Assembly (NCBI GenBank): GCA_944472135.2
Contig: OX235263.1
Coordinates: forward strand, 85,220,721 to 85,284,720
Source of the DNA: Trichobilharzia regenti
Lineage: Eukaryota > Platyhelminthes > Trematoda > Strigeidida > Schistosomatidae
Length of the DNA stretch: 64,000 nt
Direction: 5' to 3'
Every line of letters begins with the position of its first letter. The stretch's first letter is position 1. Position numbers and translations under genes: made by a program. The notes below the pieces were generated by a model. That model saw nothing but the letters and a program-made list of their open reading frames with translations, had not been told where the DNA came from and ran no database searches. Below, piece by piece: positions 12,545 to 25,340 of the stretch.

Positions 12545-13010
12545 AGTTGCTACTGTACGGATCAGAGATTTCGCACCACGCCGCATCACGAAGTGCACTT
12601 CGAACAAACTACAGACTTTCATCAACATCTGTCTTTACTCATTACTTCACTCATGATCAGATGACCAGCCAGAAAAGATCAGCAATAGGGAGGGATCCGT
12701 GGCAATGAGGAACCGATTGTACAACAAATCTGCGGGAAGAAATGGAGGTGGATTGGCAGTAATCTGAGGAAACCATCAAGTGAGTGACATCACACGCTAG
12801 GCCATTGCTCTAGTGGAATCTGAATGGGAAGCAGCAAGTTGGTCGTCAGTGTGAGAGTGACATGGAGGAGGAGGGGATGTGAAGAGGAGATGAAAGCACG
12901 TGGCCAGATGTGGAGCCAGATGAAAACATTGGCGGAGAAAGGAACTTAGTGGAGACGAGAGCGGCTGAAGCCATATGTTCCTCTAGGAACTAAAGGAAAC
13001 AATAAGAATA
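12545..13010 (+). pseudogene. RTE-2 LINE 3' fragment
   Basis: Broken frames give the C-terminal part of an RTE-like polyprotein (LLYGSEISHHAASR, a QKRSAIGRDPWQ segment, EEMEVDWQ, then NLNGKQQVGRQCESDMEEE). It ends with the LINE 3' tail, gccatatgttcctctaggaa, at about 12971-12990. Frameshifts and stops make it non-functional. Confidence 0.75.
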
Positions 13011-13219
13011 ACAGTGAATTAAGAGGTAAAACAATTGAAAGGGTGAAATTATGCGTGAGTACATGAGTGAAAGAGAGAGAGATAGTAGAGGAACCGAAAT
13101 GGAAACAGAAGACAACAGAGGATGTGGACAAAGTTATCACTGATGCCATTTATCAATATCACATTCATATATTTAGCCTGTTTAATATTCTGTCAACGTA
13201 TCAATAAAATTTTTTAACT

Positions 13220-13415
13220 CAGTTTTTAGACTTCCTAATTGATTAATTGGACCGAAGTACTCGGTTTCAGATTGACATGTCGGCTTCTAGTTCAGATACT
13301 TCGACAATGTCTGGGCATGTAATTAGAAGTTAATTGGTGGATGGTGACTAGCAGTGGAATCAAGGGTGCTCATTTCGCCCCATTTGGGACTCATCATCAG
13401 GATGTACCTGCATTC
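13220..13415 (-). mobile_element. H1 (Smalpha-type) element, left arm of inverted pair
   Basis: Minus-strand tail (ccatccaccaattaacttc) and hammerhead. The core position C3 is A, stem II is GTCCC/GGGGC and GAAA is intact. It sits head-to-head with a plus-strand copy that starts within about 10 bp. Confidence 0.75.
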
Positions 13416-13419
13416 CACA

Positions 13420-13615
13420 TTCCGCTTTCGTGGTCCAAGTGGTCTAGTGGATAACGCTTTGGCGCTTGAAACTATGGCCAGTGGGTTCGAGGCTCGGTGG
13501 AAACATTATCACTCACTGCGGAATGTAGGTGCATCCAGCTGGCGGAAGAGCCCCAAATAGGATGAAATGCGCTTTATCCTGGAGTTCACTCCTAGTCACC
13601 ATCCACCAATTAACT
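13420..13615 (+). mobile_element. H1 (Smalpha-type) element, right arm of inverted pair
   Basis: The tRNA-like head is clear: box A-like gtggtctagtggataacgc and box B-like gtgggttcgaggctcg. The hammerhead region (13525-13600) has a damaged core, with an extra base between stem I and stem II. It ends in ccatccaccaattaact. This is the known schistosome arrangement of a Pol III-type head plus ribozyme. Confidence 0.85.
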
Positions 13616-13844
13616 TCTGTTTCAACAAAATATTGTTGAGTTTCTACAGAAAATGAGGAGTTAGTTTTAGTCTAATGTTTCATTCTCTCTTCTCTTCTTT
13701 TTTCATTTGTGTAAATTATGGAGAATTCATGAAAATTGAAAAATGAAAAAATGAAATGGGGTGATATAATATTAGACTGGAATTTCTGTTGTTACTATGA
13801 CGTATATTTTTCTCTCTTTTATGTTCCGAATGCATTCACACAAG

Positions 13845-13925
13845 CGCCCACACACACACACACACACGCCGATACATACTGACATACAGGCCACACAAAC
13901 TAACATACATACACACGCACACGAA
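13845..13925. repeat. (CA)n-rich simple repeat
   Basis: Imperfect CACA and CATACACA runs. Confidence 0.9.
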
Positions 13926-14280
13926 GACTCAGACAAACCGTAGATACCATTTTCTGGCTGCTTTATGCTTCTCATTTACATCGCCTTGTAGGAATGGTAA
14001 AAATAACTAACACCTTTGACCTTGAGTTATATCGTCAGATGTGCTCATTTTTTTAACGGTACTTTTATGTACAAAAAGCATCGCCTCATATGAAGAGTGA
14101 AATAGAATTTGGTTAAAGTATATTCTACTAGAGAATAATTTGTTTATTTACTAAAACACGTATATACATAGTGCAGTTTATTGCTGCTCATAGTCATATT
14201 ATGGTACTTCACACGCACACACACACACATAAATGACAAATTGGTAGAATCTGGAATTCTTCATATGTCACATTAGATTG

Positions 14281-14475
14281 GGTCCCAGTGACTGTGAAAC
14301 AACTGCCAGCTTATCTTATAGCCCGAAGGTTCTGGATCCGAATCCTGGTTGGATATGTACTGCTGAAGAGCTCCAAGTTGGGCTGACGAAACAGGTGTCC
14401 AATACTCTATTCTGATTGTGTCTTTTTTTCATTGGTTCTCTATTTGATATCCATCTGTGATTACGTAACTTTAAG
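14281..14475 (+). mobile_element. H2 hammerhead SINE with intact core residues
   Basis: tRNA-like head with box B-like ggatccgaatcctgg. The hammerhead at 14357-14406 has the full CTGAAGA core (14362-14368) and GAA at 14388-14390. Stem III is AC/GT with a GTC cleavage triplet, and stem I is GTACTG against CAATAC (one mismatch). Stem II is disturbed (GCTCC against GGGCTGAC), so activity is doubtful. Confidence 0.75.
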
Positions 14476-14804
14476 ATTTTATACATATTGGGTTCTGTTA
14501 ATTTGTTTTTATCGTTTGATTTTGTTGGTAGTGTTATTTTGCATCGGTGTTGTTGCATCATTCCTATTGTACGTGTTTAGATGTGCGCAGTTTCAGTGAT
14601 CAGTGGTTCACTGTTCATGATGTCCTTCCACTTATTTTAGAAGTGTAGCTCTTTCTCACCCCCTCTCTGTTGTCTGACTGCATGTTAGTGCATGTATTGC
14701 AATCTCTGGGAATTTTTCTCTAAGCAATTTATCGTTTCAGGGTCGATCATTTGACTGACATTGGTTTGCAGGGATTTGATTGGCTACCAGATTTCATCAT
14801 GAAC

Positions 14805-14970
14805 TGACTGACATTGGCTAGAGTACCATTGGAAAACCTGCAGGGAGTACTAGGCAGCTTTTTTGTCAGCCGACTTTGTGACTCTTCATCAGTACGTACT
14901 CCAGTGAGGTTCGAACCCAGGACCTTCTAGTTACAAGGTGATCTCATAGACCATTAAGCCACTGGAAAAT
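14805..14970 (-). mobile_element. H2 hammerhead SINE, degenerate
   Basis: The tRNA-like head on the minus strand is good (gaggttcgaacccaggacct; accattaagccactgg). The hammerhead core has C3 changed to A, and the GAAA strand is broken by insertion of A residues. Confidence 0.75.
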
Positions 14971-15239
14971 TTAGCTAAATTCCTCTTTTTTTTTCAGATA
15001 ACTTTTCTGACATCGATCTGTTGGATTGATCTACATCATAGTTAGAATATTCACAGTTATTGAAAGAACTCTACGGATTAAGGTATTTTGTCGAACAATG
15101 TGGGTTGGCTACTTTAGCTTACAAAATTTCCCCTGAGTGAATCTGTAGATTTATAGACGCTACACTATTAAGAACCCTATGCAGGAATTCAAATGTGCTT
15201 TAAATTCCTTGAAATTTATTGTTATGGTCAGTAGTTTCA

Positions 15240-15412
15240 GTACTATACCTGTTTTTATTGGGTTACTAGCCTCACATCTTCCCCCTCCCCGACTGTGCCT
15301 CTTTTTCCGGCTAATTATCCTCTACACGTGGTTCAGAAGTGTTCTGTTCTGGCCGAGAATCGAACCCGGAGGATGTGTTTAACAGGCAATCCTTCTATGA
15401 TTAGGCAACCAA
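15240..15412 (-). mobile_element. S1 SINE, 3'-truncated
   Basis: The S1 body (gttactagcctcacatcttc) leads into a head with gagaatcgaacccgga and gattaggcaacc. Confidence 0.7.
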
Positions 15413-15715
15413 TGCACAATTACTTGTTTCATATGACATAATCTATTTTTTGTCGCTGTTGTCGTCATTTTCTATGCGATTGAAATCTTTTCTCGACATC
15501 TTATCCATTCTTCATGGATAAAATGTTCCTAAGTGAAACCTTTTATCGGTTAAAATGGTGATGCATTACTCTTAAGTAGTATAGGAAATAGCAGTCCCTG
15601 AAATAATCATTAGTGTCAACTGTATTGTACTGTTTAATATAATTTCATATATTTTTAAACGGGTTCTGTAGTTCCTTTCAAAATTTCAAAAATCCCTAAG
15701 AATAAACAGAATTTG

Positions 15716-15835
15716 AAGTTAATTGATGGATGGTGACTAGCAGTGAAATCGACCAGGATACTAATTTCATCTTATTTGGTGCTCGTCATCTGGATGTACC
15801 TGTATTCCATAGTGAGTGATGTTCCCACCGAGGGT
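15716..15835 (-). mobile_element. H1 (Smalpha-type) element, left arm of inverted pair
   Basis: Minus-strand copy running from the ccatcca tail through a hammerhead with C3 changed to A (ATGACGA), then gtgggaacatcactcact. Confidence 0.7.
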
Positions 15836-15837
15836 CG

Positions 15838-16015
15838 AATTCAAATAGGATGAAATGCGCGTTATCCTGGATTCCACTGCTAGTCACCATCCACCAATTA
15901 AATTCTAATCAAATTACCAAACATTGTCGAAGCATCTACACAAGAAGCCAAAAGACATGTCAACCTGACACCAAGCTCTTCGGTCCAATCAGTCGACGGG
16001 GAAAATCTAAAAATT
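15838..16015 (+). mobile_element. H1 (Smalpha-type) element, right arm of inverted pair
   Basis: Begins inside the hammerhead (aaataggatgaaatgcg), then cctggattccactgctagtc. It keeps a roughly 130-bp tail ending in cttcggtccaatcagtcgac, a segment also present in the units at 43.2-43.5 kb. Confidence 0.75.
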
Positions 16016-16094
16016 GAAATAAATAAAGAGAATCTATTAAGCATCTTTCCAACGGAACACATTTGTCTTCTCTTCGAGTTTATTTTATCATATT

Positions 16095-16350
16095 CCTTTG
16101 CGTTCCGAATGGAACATAAACCTTCAAGGGTTAAGGGATGAAGTTTTAGTGTAAGCGGTGGGGGTGGCGACGGTTATGTCATTGTTCTTACAGGGGCGAG
16201 GGGTGGTAAAGATGAGTAGTTCGCAATTATTTCCTCTTTTCCAAGTTTACCGCCAGTTACATAAGGCTGAAGGGTCCAGAATGGTTGGGAATCGAACCTA
16301 GGCCCGCGTGCCTGGTTGACTGGTATTCAGTCCCACCAAACGCTTAGCTT
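16095..16350 (-). mobile_element. S1-like SINE, divergent
   Basis: The minus-strand tail resembles S1 (gttccgaatggaacataaac) and the head contains gggaatcgaacctaggc. The body is poorly conserved. Confidence 0.5.
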
Positions 16351-16609
16351 ACACACAAGTTTTTTCGTGGTGTTTTTCTGTAACAAACATATAAAATAGT
16401 TTATTTTCTCCTATTGAAAACATGACTTCCTGATACACTGACATAAAGTTTTCTCCCTATTTTTGTTTGTTTATGAATGACTCATATTTTTTTCTCATTG
16501 GAATGATTCTTTTGAGTTTCCTGTTGATTGGATAGATTCTCTGTTGACATGTCGGTTCCTTAGCACATGAGCTTTGATCATACCCTGAAGTCAACATGTT
16601 GCTGTCATT

Positions 16610-16755
16610 TTTTGATTGATGTTGTGGCTAGAAATATAGAGTATGGATTTCGTCCCATTTTGAAACTCATCAGCCTGATATATGCGTATATTCCAGTGAG
16701 TGATAATGGTCTCTACCAATGAGTCTTTAAAATGGACGAAATGCGTGTGCTGAAT
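16610..16755 (-). mobile_element. H1 (Smalpha-type) element with intact hammerhead core residues
   Basis: On the minus strand the core CTGATGA and the GAAA are intact. Stem II relies on G-U pairs (GTTT against GGGAC), and stem I (atcagg against the sequence after the cleavage site) does not pair. Probably inactive. Confidence 0.65.
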
Positions 16756-16859
16756 GTGCATGTGTCCTACTGTTTATCTTTATCCCTCTAAAAATCGAAT
16801 GATTGAAAGACTGTGAAATAGATATATACTTGATTTTAATTGTGATCATAAAAACGGGT

Positions 16860-17050
16860 GAGTGCAGGACAGATATTTAGTCCTTGTCTGGGGCTCGTCT
16901 GCAGTAAGCGTCTTTGACCCTATTAAAAGAATAACTCTTAGGATCTTCGGGTTAGAAGGCGAACTAGTATACCACTTGAATATGAGTGTATACTGATGAA
17001 GAGTCCCAAACGAGAACGAAATAGATGTTTCCCTAACTGAAATAGATTCA
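16860..17050. mobile_element. H2 inverted pair, degenerate
   Basis: A minus-strand hammerhead remnant (tatttagtccttgtctgggg) is followed by a plus-strand copy (gtatactgatgaagagtccc near 16989, then gaacgaaatag). This is the same minus-then-plus order as other H2 pairs. The plus core has C3 changed to A. Confidence 0.6.
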
Positions 17051-17224
17051 TCATGAAAACTAAAATCAGTCAAATCCCTACAATTCAACACTTGTTTTTA
17101 CTAAACAGACATTGTTCTAGTGTCACTGAGGATTGTTGTCTATTTTCATTAAAAATGGCTGGCGTCTAGTGGCCTATTGACGCCTGTGTAGTGCCTTTTA
17201 TATAACAGTATGATGATGTTATAT

Positions 17225-17310
17225 CAGTGGTAATGGTTATCAACGAGAATCCAGAACAGTTCGTTTCTTCCTATCGGTGACTTGTCAGTTGTATACACAT
17301 TAACATGCTA
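17225..17310 (-). mobile_element. H1 hammerhead fragment
   Basis: On the minus strand aactgacaagtcacc leads to GAAA and a ttctggattc tail. G8 is changed to A. Confidence 0.5.
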
Positions 17311-17469
17311 ATCTGACAGTGTGCTGTGCACTTGGAGTTGAACTCGATGTTAGGCTATTAAAAGCAACATTTAAATATTTATCTACAGCTTATTACTCAT
17401 TGGCTTCATGAGAAATATTCTGAAGTTTCAATCAGAAGGCAAATATTTATTTGTTTTATTCGTTTGAGT

Positions 17470-17700
17470 CCTAAGTGGAAGATAGGGCTTCAGTTTTTGA
17501 GCTTTACCCTTCCAGTAGCAGTGGAGTAAATTCTGTACGGAGTGAGATTTCTAGCCTCATGCTTTAACTTCTCTTTCTTTATCTTTTTAACGGACTTACT
17601 CCCGGCTAAGAGAGGCATAGGAAGGAGTAAATCACCTAGGGATCGAACCATATACCAAATGGGCAGTTGGTGAACGTTCTACCACTGAACCACTGGTAGT
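17470..17700 (-). mobile_element. S1 SINE
   Basis: Tail ggaagatagggcttcag, body (gatttctagcctcatgc), and head with gggatcgaaccat and accactgaaccactgg. Confidence 0.75.
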
Positions 17701-18194
17701 TATTGTCGTTAATATCTTCTCTCTTTAGAACTTCTAATAATGGAAAGAAGGAACCAGATTTGCGTCACACAATTTCGAATGGTTCATTGATCCATTGATG
17801 TCATGTTTTGATAAGTTTTGCCTAGTTAAATCTTCACATTATTCAGCATATATAAATGTAAGAATGGATTTATTTGATAGAACTTGCATTGTACTCCTAC
17901 ATGGATATGCGTCGGAGGCACAAGTTCCATTGCCAGTCAGTTGCCTAGTTTGCTATCTAGTAGTGTAACGTGTGGCACTGACAAGATTTTATCAATACTA
18001 TATTGTGTGCAACGGATTAAATCGCAAAGGAGAGAATATGAGAGATTCTTGTCAAATAATCCTGAGAGGAAAAAAAATGAAGAACGTGGAGAAATGGAGA
18101 TATCACAGTGTAGAGTTTATTTTGTATTTTGCCATCATTGTACATCATGTTTTTTCAAACACACCACTTTACTCTGCCGTCACAGTAGTAAGTC

Positions 18195-18355
18195 ACAAAA
18201 AGAGGGATGGTTCATTTTGGGCGGGCGGGCTGGGTGGCGGGGGGGGGGGAATGTGTGGCATGAGACTAGCAACACTACCTCTCAGGAAAACGGAACTATC
18301 GTATATCTACTGAAATTTCAAAGTTTGAAACCCTGTAAGCCACTTAGAACACAAG
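18195..18355 (+). mobile_element. S1 SINE fragment
   Basis: Body segment (gcatgagactagcaacac) and tail (caaagtttgaaaccctg) without a head. It lies inside a 190-residue open frame (17884-18456) that is therefore not accepted as a gene. Confidence 0.55.
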
Positions 18356-19115
18356 GATTAATAAAATATACTCAACTTAACATGGATGTAGGTTGTAGGG
18401 AGAAGTCTAATCCATCCCACCATCCACCCACCCACACACATACACAAATCATTTGATAATTTAGGAATTTAATCAGATATGAATATGGATTTTTTAGTGG
18501 TTTTCTAAATGTTTTGTTTTTGTAAAATACAGTAGTATAATATAGTCTTTAAAATGTTAGATACGCCCTGGTATCTACTCTCAATCCTCCTCCTGTCAAC
18601 TCTTCATCCACCCACGCACCCGCCCCCCTACACACACACACACACACACACACGGGAGACTATACACTGAAATAGATTTGAATTATTCTGGTAAATTGCA
18701 TTATATTCACTTTTTAATTGACTTGAAACAATAATTTTACCATGACAATAACAAATAAAATTACATAGATTTAATTGAGAGGATAAAGTTTGCAAGTTGA
18801 AAAAAACAGACAAATTACATGGACGTTTATTCGTTATTTTAAAAAAATTATTTTATTGTGTACCGAAATGTTTGCTCTGTGTTGACAATATCGCCCCCAG
18901 AGTAAAGATGCTCCGAAACATTGTCATGAGGTTAACATGATGTCATTTGTTTGGGAGGGATTTGTAATGAGCGGAGAATTTACGTCGGCGGATCCCGTTG
19001 AAATTTGAGGACTTATTAGCGTAGATGAGTGTCTAGTGACTAAAAATATATGGTTCCATCAAACAGATATATATTGCATAAAAGTAGGTTCCGTGAATGC
19101 GCCTGCATAACGCTG
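18356..19115. other. No recognisable gene
   Basis: Contains a (CA)n run at about 18632-18654. Nothing else recognised. Confidence 0.5.
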
Positions 19116-20094
<979 letters not shown>

Positions 20095-20352
20095 GTACTC
20101 TCTTAGTCATTCACTCATTCATTCACTTGGAATGCGGATACATTCGGATGGAGGGTTTTAAAAGGGATGATGTGCATATTGTACTTCTACTTCTACTTAC
20201 ATAGAAACATGTCTTACTTATCCTGGTAATACTCAGGCATCTGTTTAAAGAGTCCAATATATAGAAAATGAGGTTTATCAGCTAGGTTCAGATATAGCTC
20301 AGTAAATAAACTACCATTCATCTTGTTGATAAGTGCTGAATAATTTTTTCTG

Positions 20353-20536
20353 TTTTGATTACAGCTTGATTCCACACAGTATTTTTGGTACAAGTATGCC
20401 ATTTTTAGCACGTGATATCGGTAGCTCAAATTTCGCACGCCGACCACGGGTATCAGGGGTGCATCGGCAGGGGATCGAACCCCGGACCATGTGCATGGTC
20501 GTCGAGAATCCTAACCGCTGTGCCACCGACGCATGT
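20353..20536 (-). mobile_element. S2 SINE
   Basis: The minus-strand head has box B-like gggatcgaaccccggacca and box A-like accgctgtgccaccgacgc. The body differs from S1 (accacgggtatcagg; gtgatatcggtagctcaaat; cttgattccacacagtattt). Two short open frames over it are shadows. Confidence 0.85.
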
Positions 20537-20954
20537 GTCTGATTATGGTACGCACACTGCAAAATCTGGTTGATTTATGCATAGTTAACAGCTTACACAA
20601 GTAACACTAGAGTAGAGTGTTATTGTATAGATGTCAGAAAAACTCAATATTTCCATCAGTCTGTTTCTTCATTTCTTATAGAAAGTATACATACGTTATA
20701 CAGTAAGCGATAAGTTTTCTCTCTACCCATTAACATCACTAATACTACTGATTATATTACTAATTTCCGTATCTTTCTCGGATTTTTATTTCATTTCCTG
20801 TTGAACAAATCAATCAATAGTCCTTCGTAGAGGCATTATTATCATTATGATGATGACATTGACCCAGTAATCAAATGATGCAATCAGCCATGACCATTAA
20901 TCAGACAAAATTAAATTAGGCGGCAGGAAGAAAGAAACACAAATTCACTTCGTA

Positions 20955-20958
20955 TTTT

Positions 20959-21008
<50 letters not shown>
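20955..21008. repeat. (TA)n microsatellite
   Basis: About 50 bp of alternating TA. Confidence 0.97.
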
Positions 21009-21011
<3 letters not shown>

Positions 21012-21169
21012 CATTAAATATTGAACAAATTATGGCGGGAAGTTTGAAATTTAAGATATATATATATATCCTTTGGGTAGATCAGAAAAAAAGAGTAGGA
21101 TAAGGCTTGTTATCTTCAGAAATAATTAGTTCGCATATTCCTATTCTTTTTCATCGTCGTTTCTTGAAG

Positions 21170-21380
21170 TTCTCAGTGGAACATAGGACTTCAAGCGGCG
21201 GTGGGGTTTTTGTTTTATGGGCTTGAGTTGCCAGCCGTGTACATCCTTTCCCAATCTTTCCCCTTTTCTGCGCTTACTGCCAACCAGTAAACTACGTGAG
21301 GTTTAGGAATGCACCTATTGTTGCCTCCAAAACAGGATGATGTATCTGTATGACAAGCTTCTTATTATTGAGCCATGGAC
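21170..21380 (-). mobile_element. S1 SINE, decayed head
   Basis: Tail (gtggaacataggacttcaag) and body (gttgccagccgtgtac) are recognisable. The tRNA-like head is mostly lost. Confidence 0.6.
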
Positions 21381-22176
21381 TCACATTTCGCTTGTTACTT
21401 ACGCATACATCTTATTGGTCAGTAAAAAAGAAGGTTATTCCCATCTTCTGAAATTTGGTCATTAAGTTGGCAGACTCACTTTCACGATGAGCGATAAATT
21501 GATATCAGATGACTGGTGATAAATCCTTCAGATTTGTTTTTTCCTGACAGATATGAATCCCCCTTACATCAACCATTCTTACATTCAGATACATTTTAAC
21601 ACTGATGAATGTGGGGAGTATTGACCCTGTCAACGAGGCGTGACTGTAATCTCAAGAAAACAAATGTGCCTTGTGCGTTTAGAACCGGAATCATCCGGTG
21701 CTGAAATCAGAATCAGTTGATACAAAGCCTTTTGTTGAGTGCCTCTAACAATCAAGAACTACTTTAGTTAACCACCTTGATGATAAAGTGGGAAGTTCTA
21801 CTGATAGGATTCAATCCGCCCCACTAAAGATTATTGTACTCCCTCAGTGACCGATCATTATCCGTGGTAGTGAGTTACTTTTATATTTTAATGGATTCAG
21901 ATTCAATACTCCTGCCCCTCCCACCTCCCGACCAAGTGAAACAGTTGTCAAACAAATCACAGTTTTAAACAAATATTAATTCATCAATTTTTGAGACTGA
22001 CTGAAGTTCTATCAGTTTAAAATACTGAATCTTAAAGATACTCCAGGATTCGAACTTAGGAAGAATTATTTCTCCAGACAAGTAATTTAGACACCACTGA
22101 TTCCAGTCCTGCCACAATCCGGATTTTATCAATATTCATTCATTACTCATTATATTATTACTATTATCATAACAGT
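21381..22176. other. No recognisable gene
   Basis: A faint box B-like trace (aggattcgaacttagg near 22028) is too weak to call. Otherwise nothing recognised. Confidence 0.45.
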
Positions 22177-22395
22177 GTATCGGTGGCACAGCGGTAGAAT
22201 GCTCGCCAACCACGCCTCATGTGGTTTGGGGTTCGATCCCTGGCCACCAACACACTCCTTTACCGCGCTAAGTCAGTAGTAAGACTGGTAAAGAGGGAAG
22301 GTTGGGGGGCATGAGGCTAGCACCACTGGTACCTGAACTTCAAGTCTCTAGCTCGAAGACCCCCTATGTTCTGCTGGGAAAGTAAAGGAATAAGA
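22177..22395 (+). mobile_element. S1 SINE
   Basis: Well-preserved head (tggcacagcggtagaatg; gggttcgatccctgg), body (gcatgaggctagca) and tail (cgaagaccccctatgttctg). Confidence 0.85.
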
Positions 22396-22469
22396 AAAAT
22401 TGTCATAACACAAGTCTGATAATATCAGACCCCCTACCTAATTGAGTATTCTTCACTAGTTGATAATAC

Positions 22470-22695
22470 TGAAGCGTTAGTTTGTAGGGACTTGATCGGT
22501 TTCAAATCTGAACATGGATTGATACCATTTAGAGCACCAGTGAAAGTCACCAGGGGGGTACTAAGCGTAACTGTTTCACCCTGCTTTTGGACTCTTCACC
22601 AACACACAACCACTAACCTACCACTAGGAATAGAACCCAAGATTTTCAGGTTACAAGAAGAGCTCAAAGACCATTCAGCTGGTTGGATGAAATCC
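22470..22695 (-). mobile_element. H2 hammerhead SINE, degenerate
   Basis: Head (aatagaacccaagattttc) and hammerhead remnant (gtgaagagtcc; ggtgaaacag) on the minus strand. C3 is changed to G. Confidence 0.65.
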
Positions 22696-23054
22696 AGGAA
22701 ATCTAAGTTCTGTTAGTTCGCAATTTTTAGTGCTGCCGCCAGCCAGTGTTACATCCGATAATCATGATAACACTTTGAAGTAATAAGTTTTTGGTTTATT
22801 GTACATATTGTCGTACGTTTTCTTCAAGCCAGACGTTTTATTTTAAGAAAATCAATAAATTTAGTGAGTTGTATTCACTCATCAGACATTATGTCTCATT
22901 TTATTGACCTTATTTTACTAGTGTTAATTTTTGTTGTTGGCGGAATCATACCTGTATTCTGTATTTTATATTTTGAATACAAAATTGATATTAATAAATG
23001 CCACTCTTTCAAATTTCACCTTAAGATGTTCATGATCGACATATATAATATATA

Positions 23055-23200
23055 GGAACTGTTTATGATAGCAGTGGACAAGTGTTTTGTCCGAGTTTGG
23101 GACTCTTCAGAGGTGAAGGGATTCACAACTTCACTAGTTGTGACCAGTGAGATCCATCAGGTTCGGTTATGGTGAAATAGATGTTCATCGATTGCAGTGA
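23055..23200 (-). mobile_element. H2 hammerhead SINE, left arm of inverted pair
   Basis: On the minus strand the CTGAAGA core, the GTCC/GGAC stem II and the AC/GT stem III with a GTC triplet are all intact. G12 of the conserved GAA is A. That single change in a catalytic base should abolish cleavage. Confidence 0.75.
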
Positions 23201-23204
23201 CTAA

Positions 23205-23355
23205 TGATTATTGAAATCTAACCAAAGTGGCTTAATCATCAACGATTTCACCTTGTAACATTAAGGATCTGGGTGAACACTGATGAAGACTCCCGAATTA
23301 GGACGAAACACACCTGTTCTTTATTGCCTGCTAATTTCCAGTGATTTTATCAAAC
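23205..23355 (+). mobile_element. H2 hammerhead SINE, right arm of inverted pair
   Basis: Plus-strand copy with ccttgtaacattaaggatct in the head and a hammerhead at about 23276-23315 (actgatgaagactcccg; aggacgaaacacacc). The first stem II pair is lost and C3 is changed. Confidence 0.7.
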
Positions 23356-23494
23356 TGATGTCAGTGTTTTACGGCGAAATCTACTTTAAAGCTTACAAGT
23401 TATAAAGTATAAGAAGCTTTAAATTCGTATTAATCCTCTCAGCTGACTGACACGAAATTCCTCGGTATATAGCACTATATTTCTTAACCAATCC

Positions 23495-23845
23495 GATTAG
23501 GGGGGGGAGGCAAACATCTCCATTTCATCCTGTTCCCTACAATCGTCTCTGGTCGGTTCCACGATCTGGCATCGTTTCCTCACCTCCTCCTCCTCCTCAC
23601 ACAATCTTCCCTGTGCCTCCCTCGGACCCAATCCCCATTCGAGTTCCACTGTAAAGTCTGGTGCCTGATGTCATTTGGCGGTCTCCTCAGAGTATGTCCG
23701 ATATATCTCCATTTTCTTCAGGATATTTCTTTGAGCAGAGGGTTTTTGATTGGTTCTCTTGCAGAGTTTCTTACTGGCCATCAGATAGGCAGTATGGACT
23801 GAAGTTGGCAGCTGTTGATAAAGGTTGACAGCTTGTTAGAGGGAA
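23495..23845 (-). pseudogene. RTE-2 LINE 3' fragment
   Basis: Minus-strand remnants of the RTE-2 C-terminal region: INSCQPLSTAA-like, then RKKLCKRTNQKPS, then MEIYRTYSEETAK and a WNSNGDW-like segment. Broken and 3'-truncated. Confidence 0.65.
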
Positions 23846-24530
23846 AAGATAGACAGGAATATATGAGTACCCAAAGCTTAACGTGAAATACTAAATTGGA
23901 ATCACCTCTAATCTTATTCCCTTCAGTCCCCATTGTTTGAACCCATTCTAACACGTGTACTTCATACTTAAAACATGTAGTTGCAAATCAGTTCTGTTAT
24001 TAGGTAGGATATGCATGTAATATACGAAGTGTGTCTACCATCAGACGCAAAACTTACTTTAGGTCTTATGGAAAGGTTATGATATTTCAAAAACCCTTCA
24101 CAATTGTTATTCTATAGTTAAATCATACTTTATGTAACCCTTTCGAAATCTCTGCATTCAGTAGTAACCTTAGAAACAATTGAGATCCAGTTGAATAAAC
24201 TGAACTTACCTGTGTGTTTAGAACGGGGTTGTATACAAACAACCATTTGATTTTGTCTTGTGCGAAAAAAATCATTCCCCCCACCCCCTTCTCCTATTGT
24301 ATTTCCCTAAAATTGTTCTTGGGTAACTACTAACTTCTTTAGTAATTTGATCACTGTTATTCATTTTCTTCTTATTTTTCATCATAAAAACTTATGCATT
24401 AATGTATGTATTCAGGTGTGTGTTAAAGTATTTTTATCATTATACAATGTCATAATTCATACCCTCTGGTTGTTGCCCCGATTTCCATCGGTTTTCGTTG
24501 AATATAGTGATGTAAAGCGATTGGTAAAGT

Positions 24531-24775
24531 GTACGTCGGTGGATAAGCGGTAGAATGTTCGCCAGCCATGCCTCATGTGGTCGGATGGTTGGACCCTAGG
24601 CCGACGCCGCACTTATTTACCACAATAAGCCGGTAATAAGAACGTTAAAAAGAGAAAATTGGGTATGCGGCTAGCAACCCCACCCTGTAAAAGAAACACC
24701 CCTGTTACCGAAACTCCAATGCTCAAGCTTGAAACCCCTTATGTTCCACAGGAATCGTGAAAGAATAAAAGAAAG
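24531..24775 (+). mobile_element. S1 SINE
   Basis: Head (gtcggtggataagcggtaga) with a decayed box B (ggatggttggaccc). Body and tail are good (gcggctagcaaccccaccct; ccttatgttccacaggaatc). Confidence 0.8.
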
Positions 24776-24839
24776 ATTGATGAAGGTATATTTGAAAGCC
24801 TAAAGAAAATTCTTAACCGTGAAAGTTACCTGTTTTAGT

Positions 24840-24970
24840 GGTTAGGGGAGAGCAGTGGAATCAAGGTGAGACGTGAGTTTCGTCCTTCTGTAGGACTTGT
24901 CACCTGGAGGTGTTTGCTTCTCAGGGAGTGAGCGGTGGTGTCCTCTCCCTCTGAGATTTAATGCCAGCAA
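24840..24970 (-). mobile_element. H1 (Smalpha-type) hammerhead element
   Basis: The minus-strand hammerhead keeps stem II (GTCC/GGAC) and GAAA. The core is GTGACAA (C3 and G8 changed). The tail ttgattccactgctc is present. Confidence 0.65.
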
Positions 24971-25134
24971 CCACTGTTTTGAAATAGAGTTAAGTGCTTT
25001 GATTCTATATTTTCACTCAAGTTAATACCTGATAGAATGATTTTCTACTTGTTATTACGTAAGGGGGGGATAATGTGAAATATTGTAAATTAAGAGAAAT
25101 TTAGAACATTAGGATATGATAAGCACAAAGTGTT

Positions 25135-25340
25135 GTTACTCCAGTGGTAAAATGCTCGCCAACTACTCACACATGGTCCGATTTCGATTCTCCGCTGATG
25201 TACACCTCATAAACCCCCTCGTCTAACCGGTAATGAACCCGATCAAAGGGGGAAGGTTGCAGTGGGATACATGAGGCTAGCATTCCCACCCCGTAAAGAT
25301 ACAACCCTCCCACGAATACTTCAAATATCAAAGTTCTAAT
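25135..25340 (+). mobile_element. S1 SINE
   Basis: Head (ccagtggtaaaatgctcgcc; gatttcgattctccg) and body (atgaggctagcattcccacc). The tail is decayed. Confidence 0.75.

Noticed and set aside
17884..18456. 190-residue open frame
   Set aside because: Overlaps an S1 SINE fragment, has no domain, and a second open frame covers the same bases. Composition is that of translated repeat.
22864..23055. Short hydrophobic open frame resembling a membrane segment
   Set aside because: 63 residues, AT-rich, no conserved motif or gene context. AT-rich DNA gives such frames by chance.
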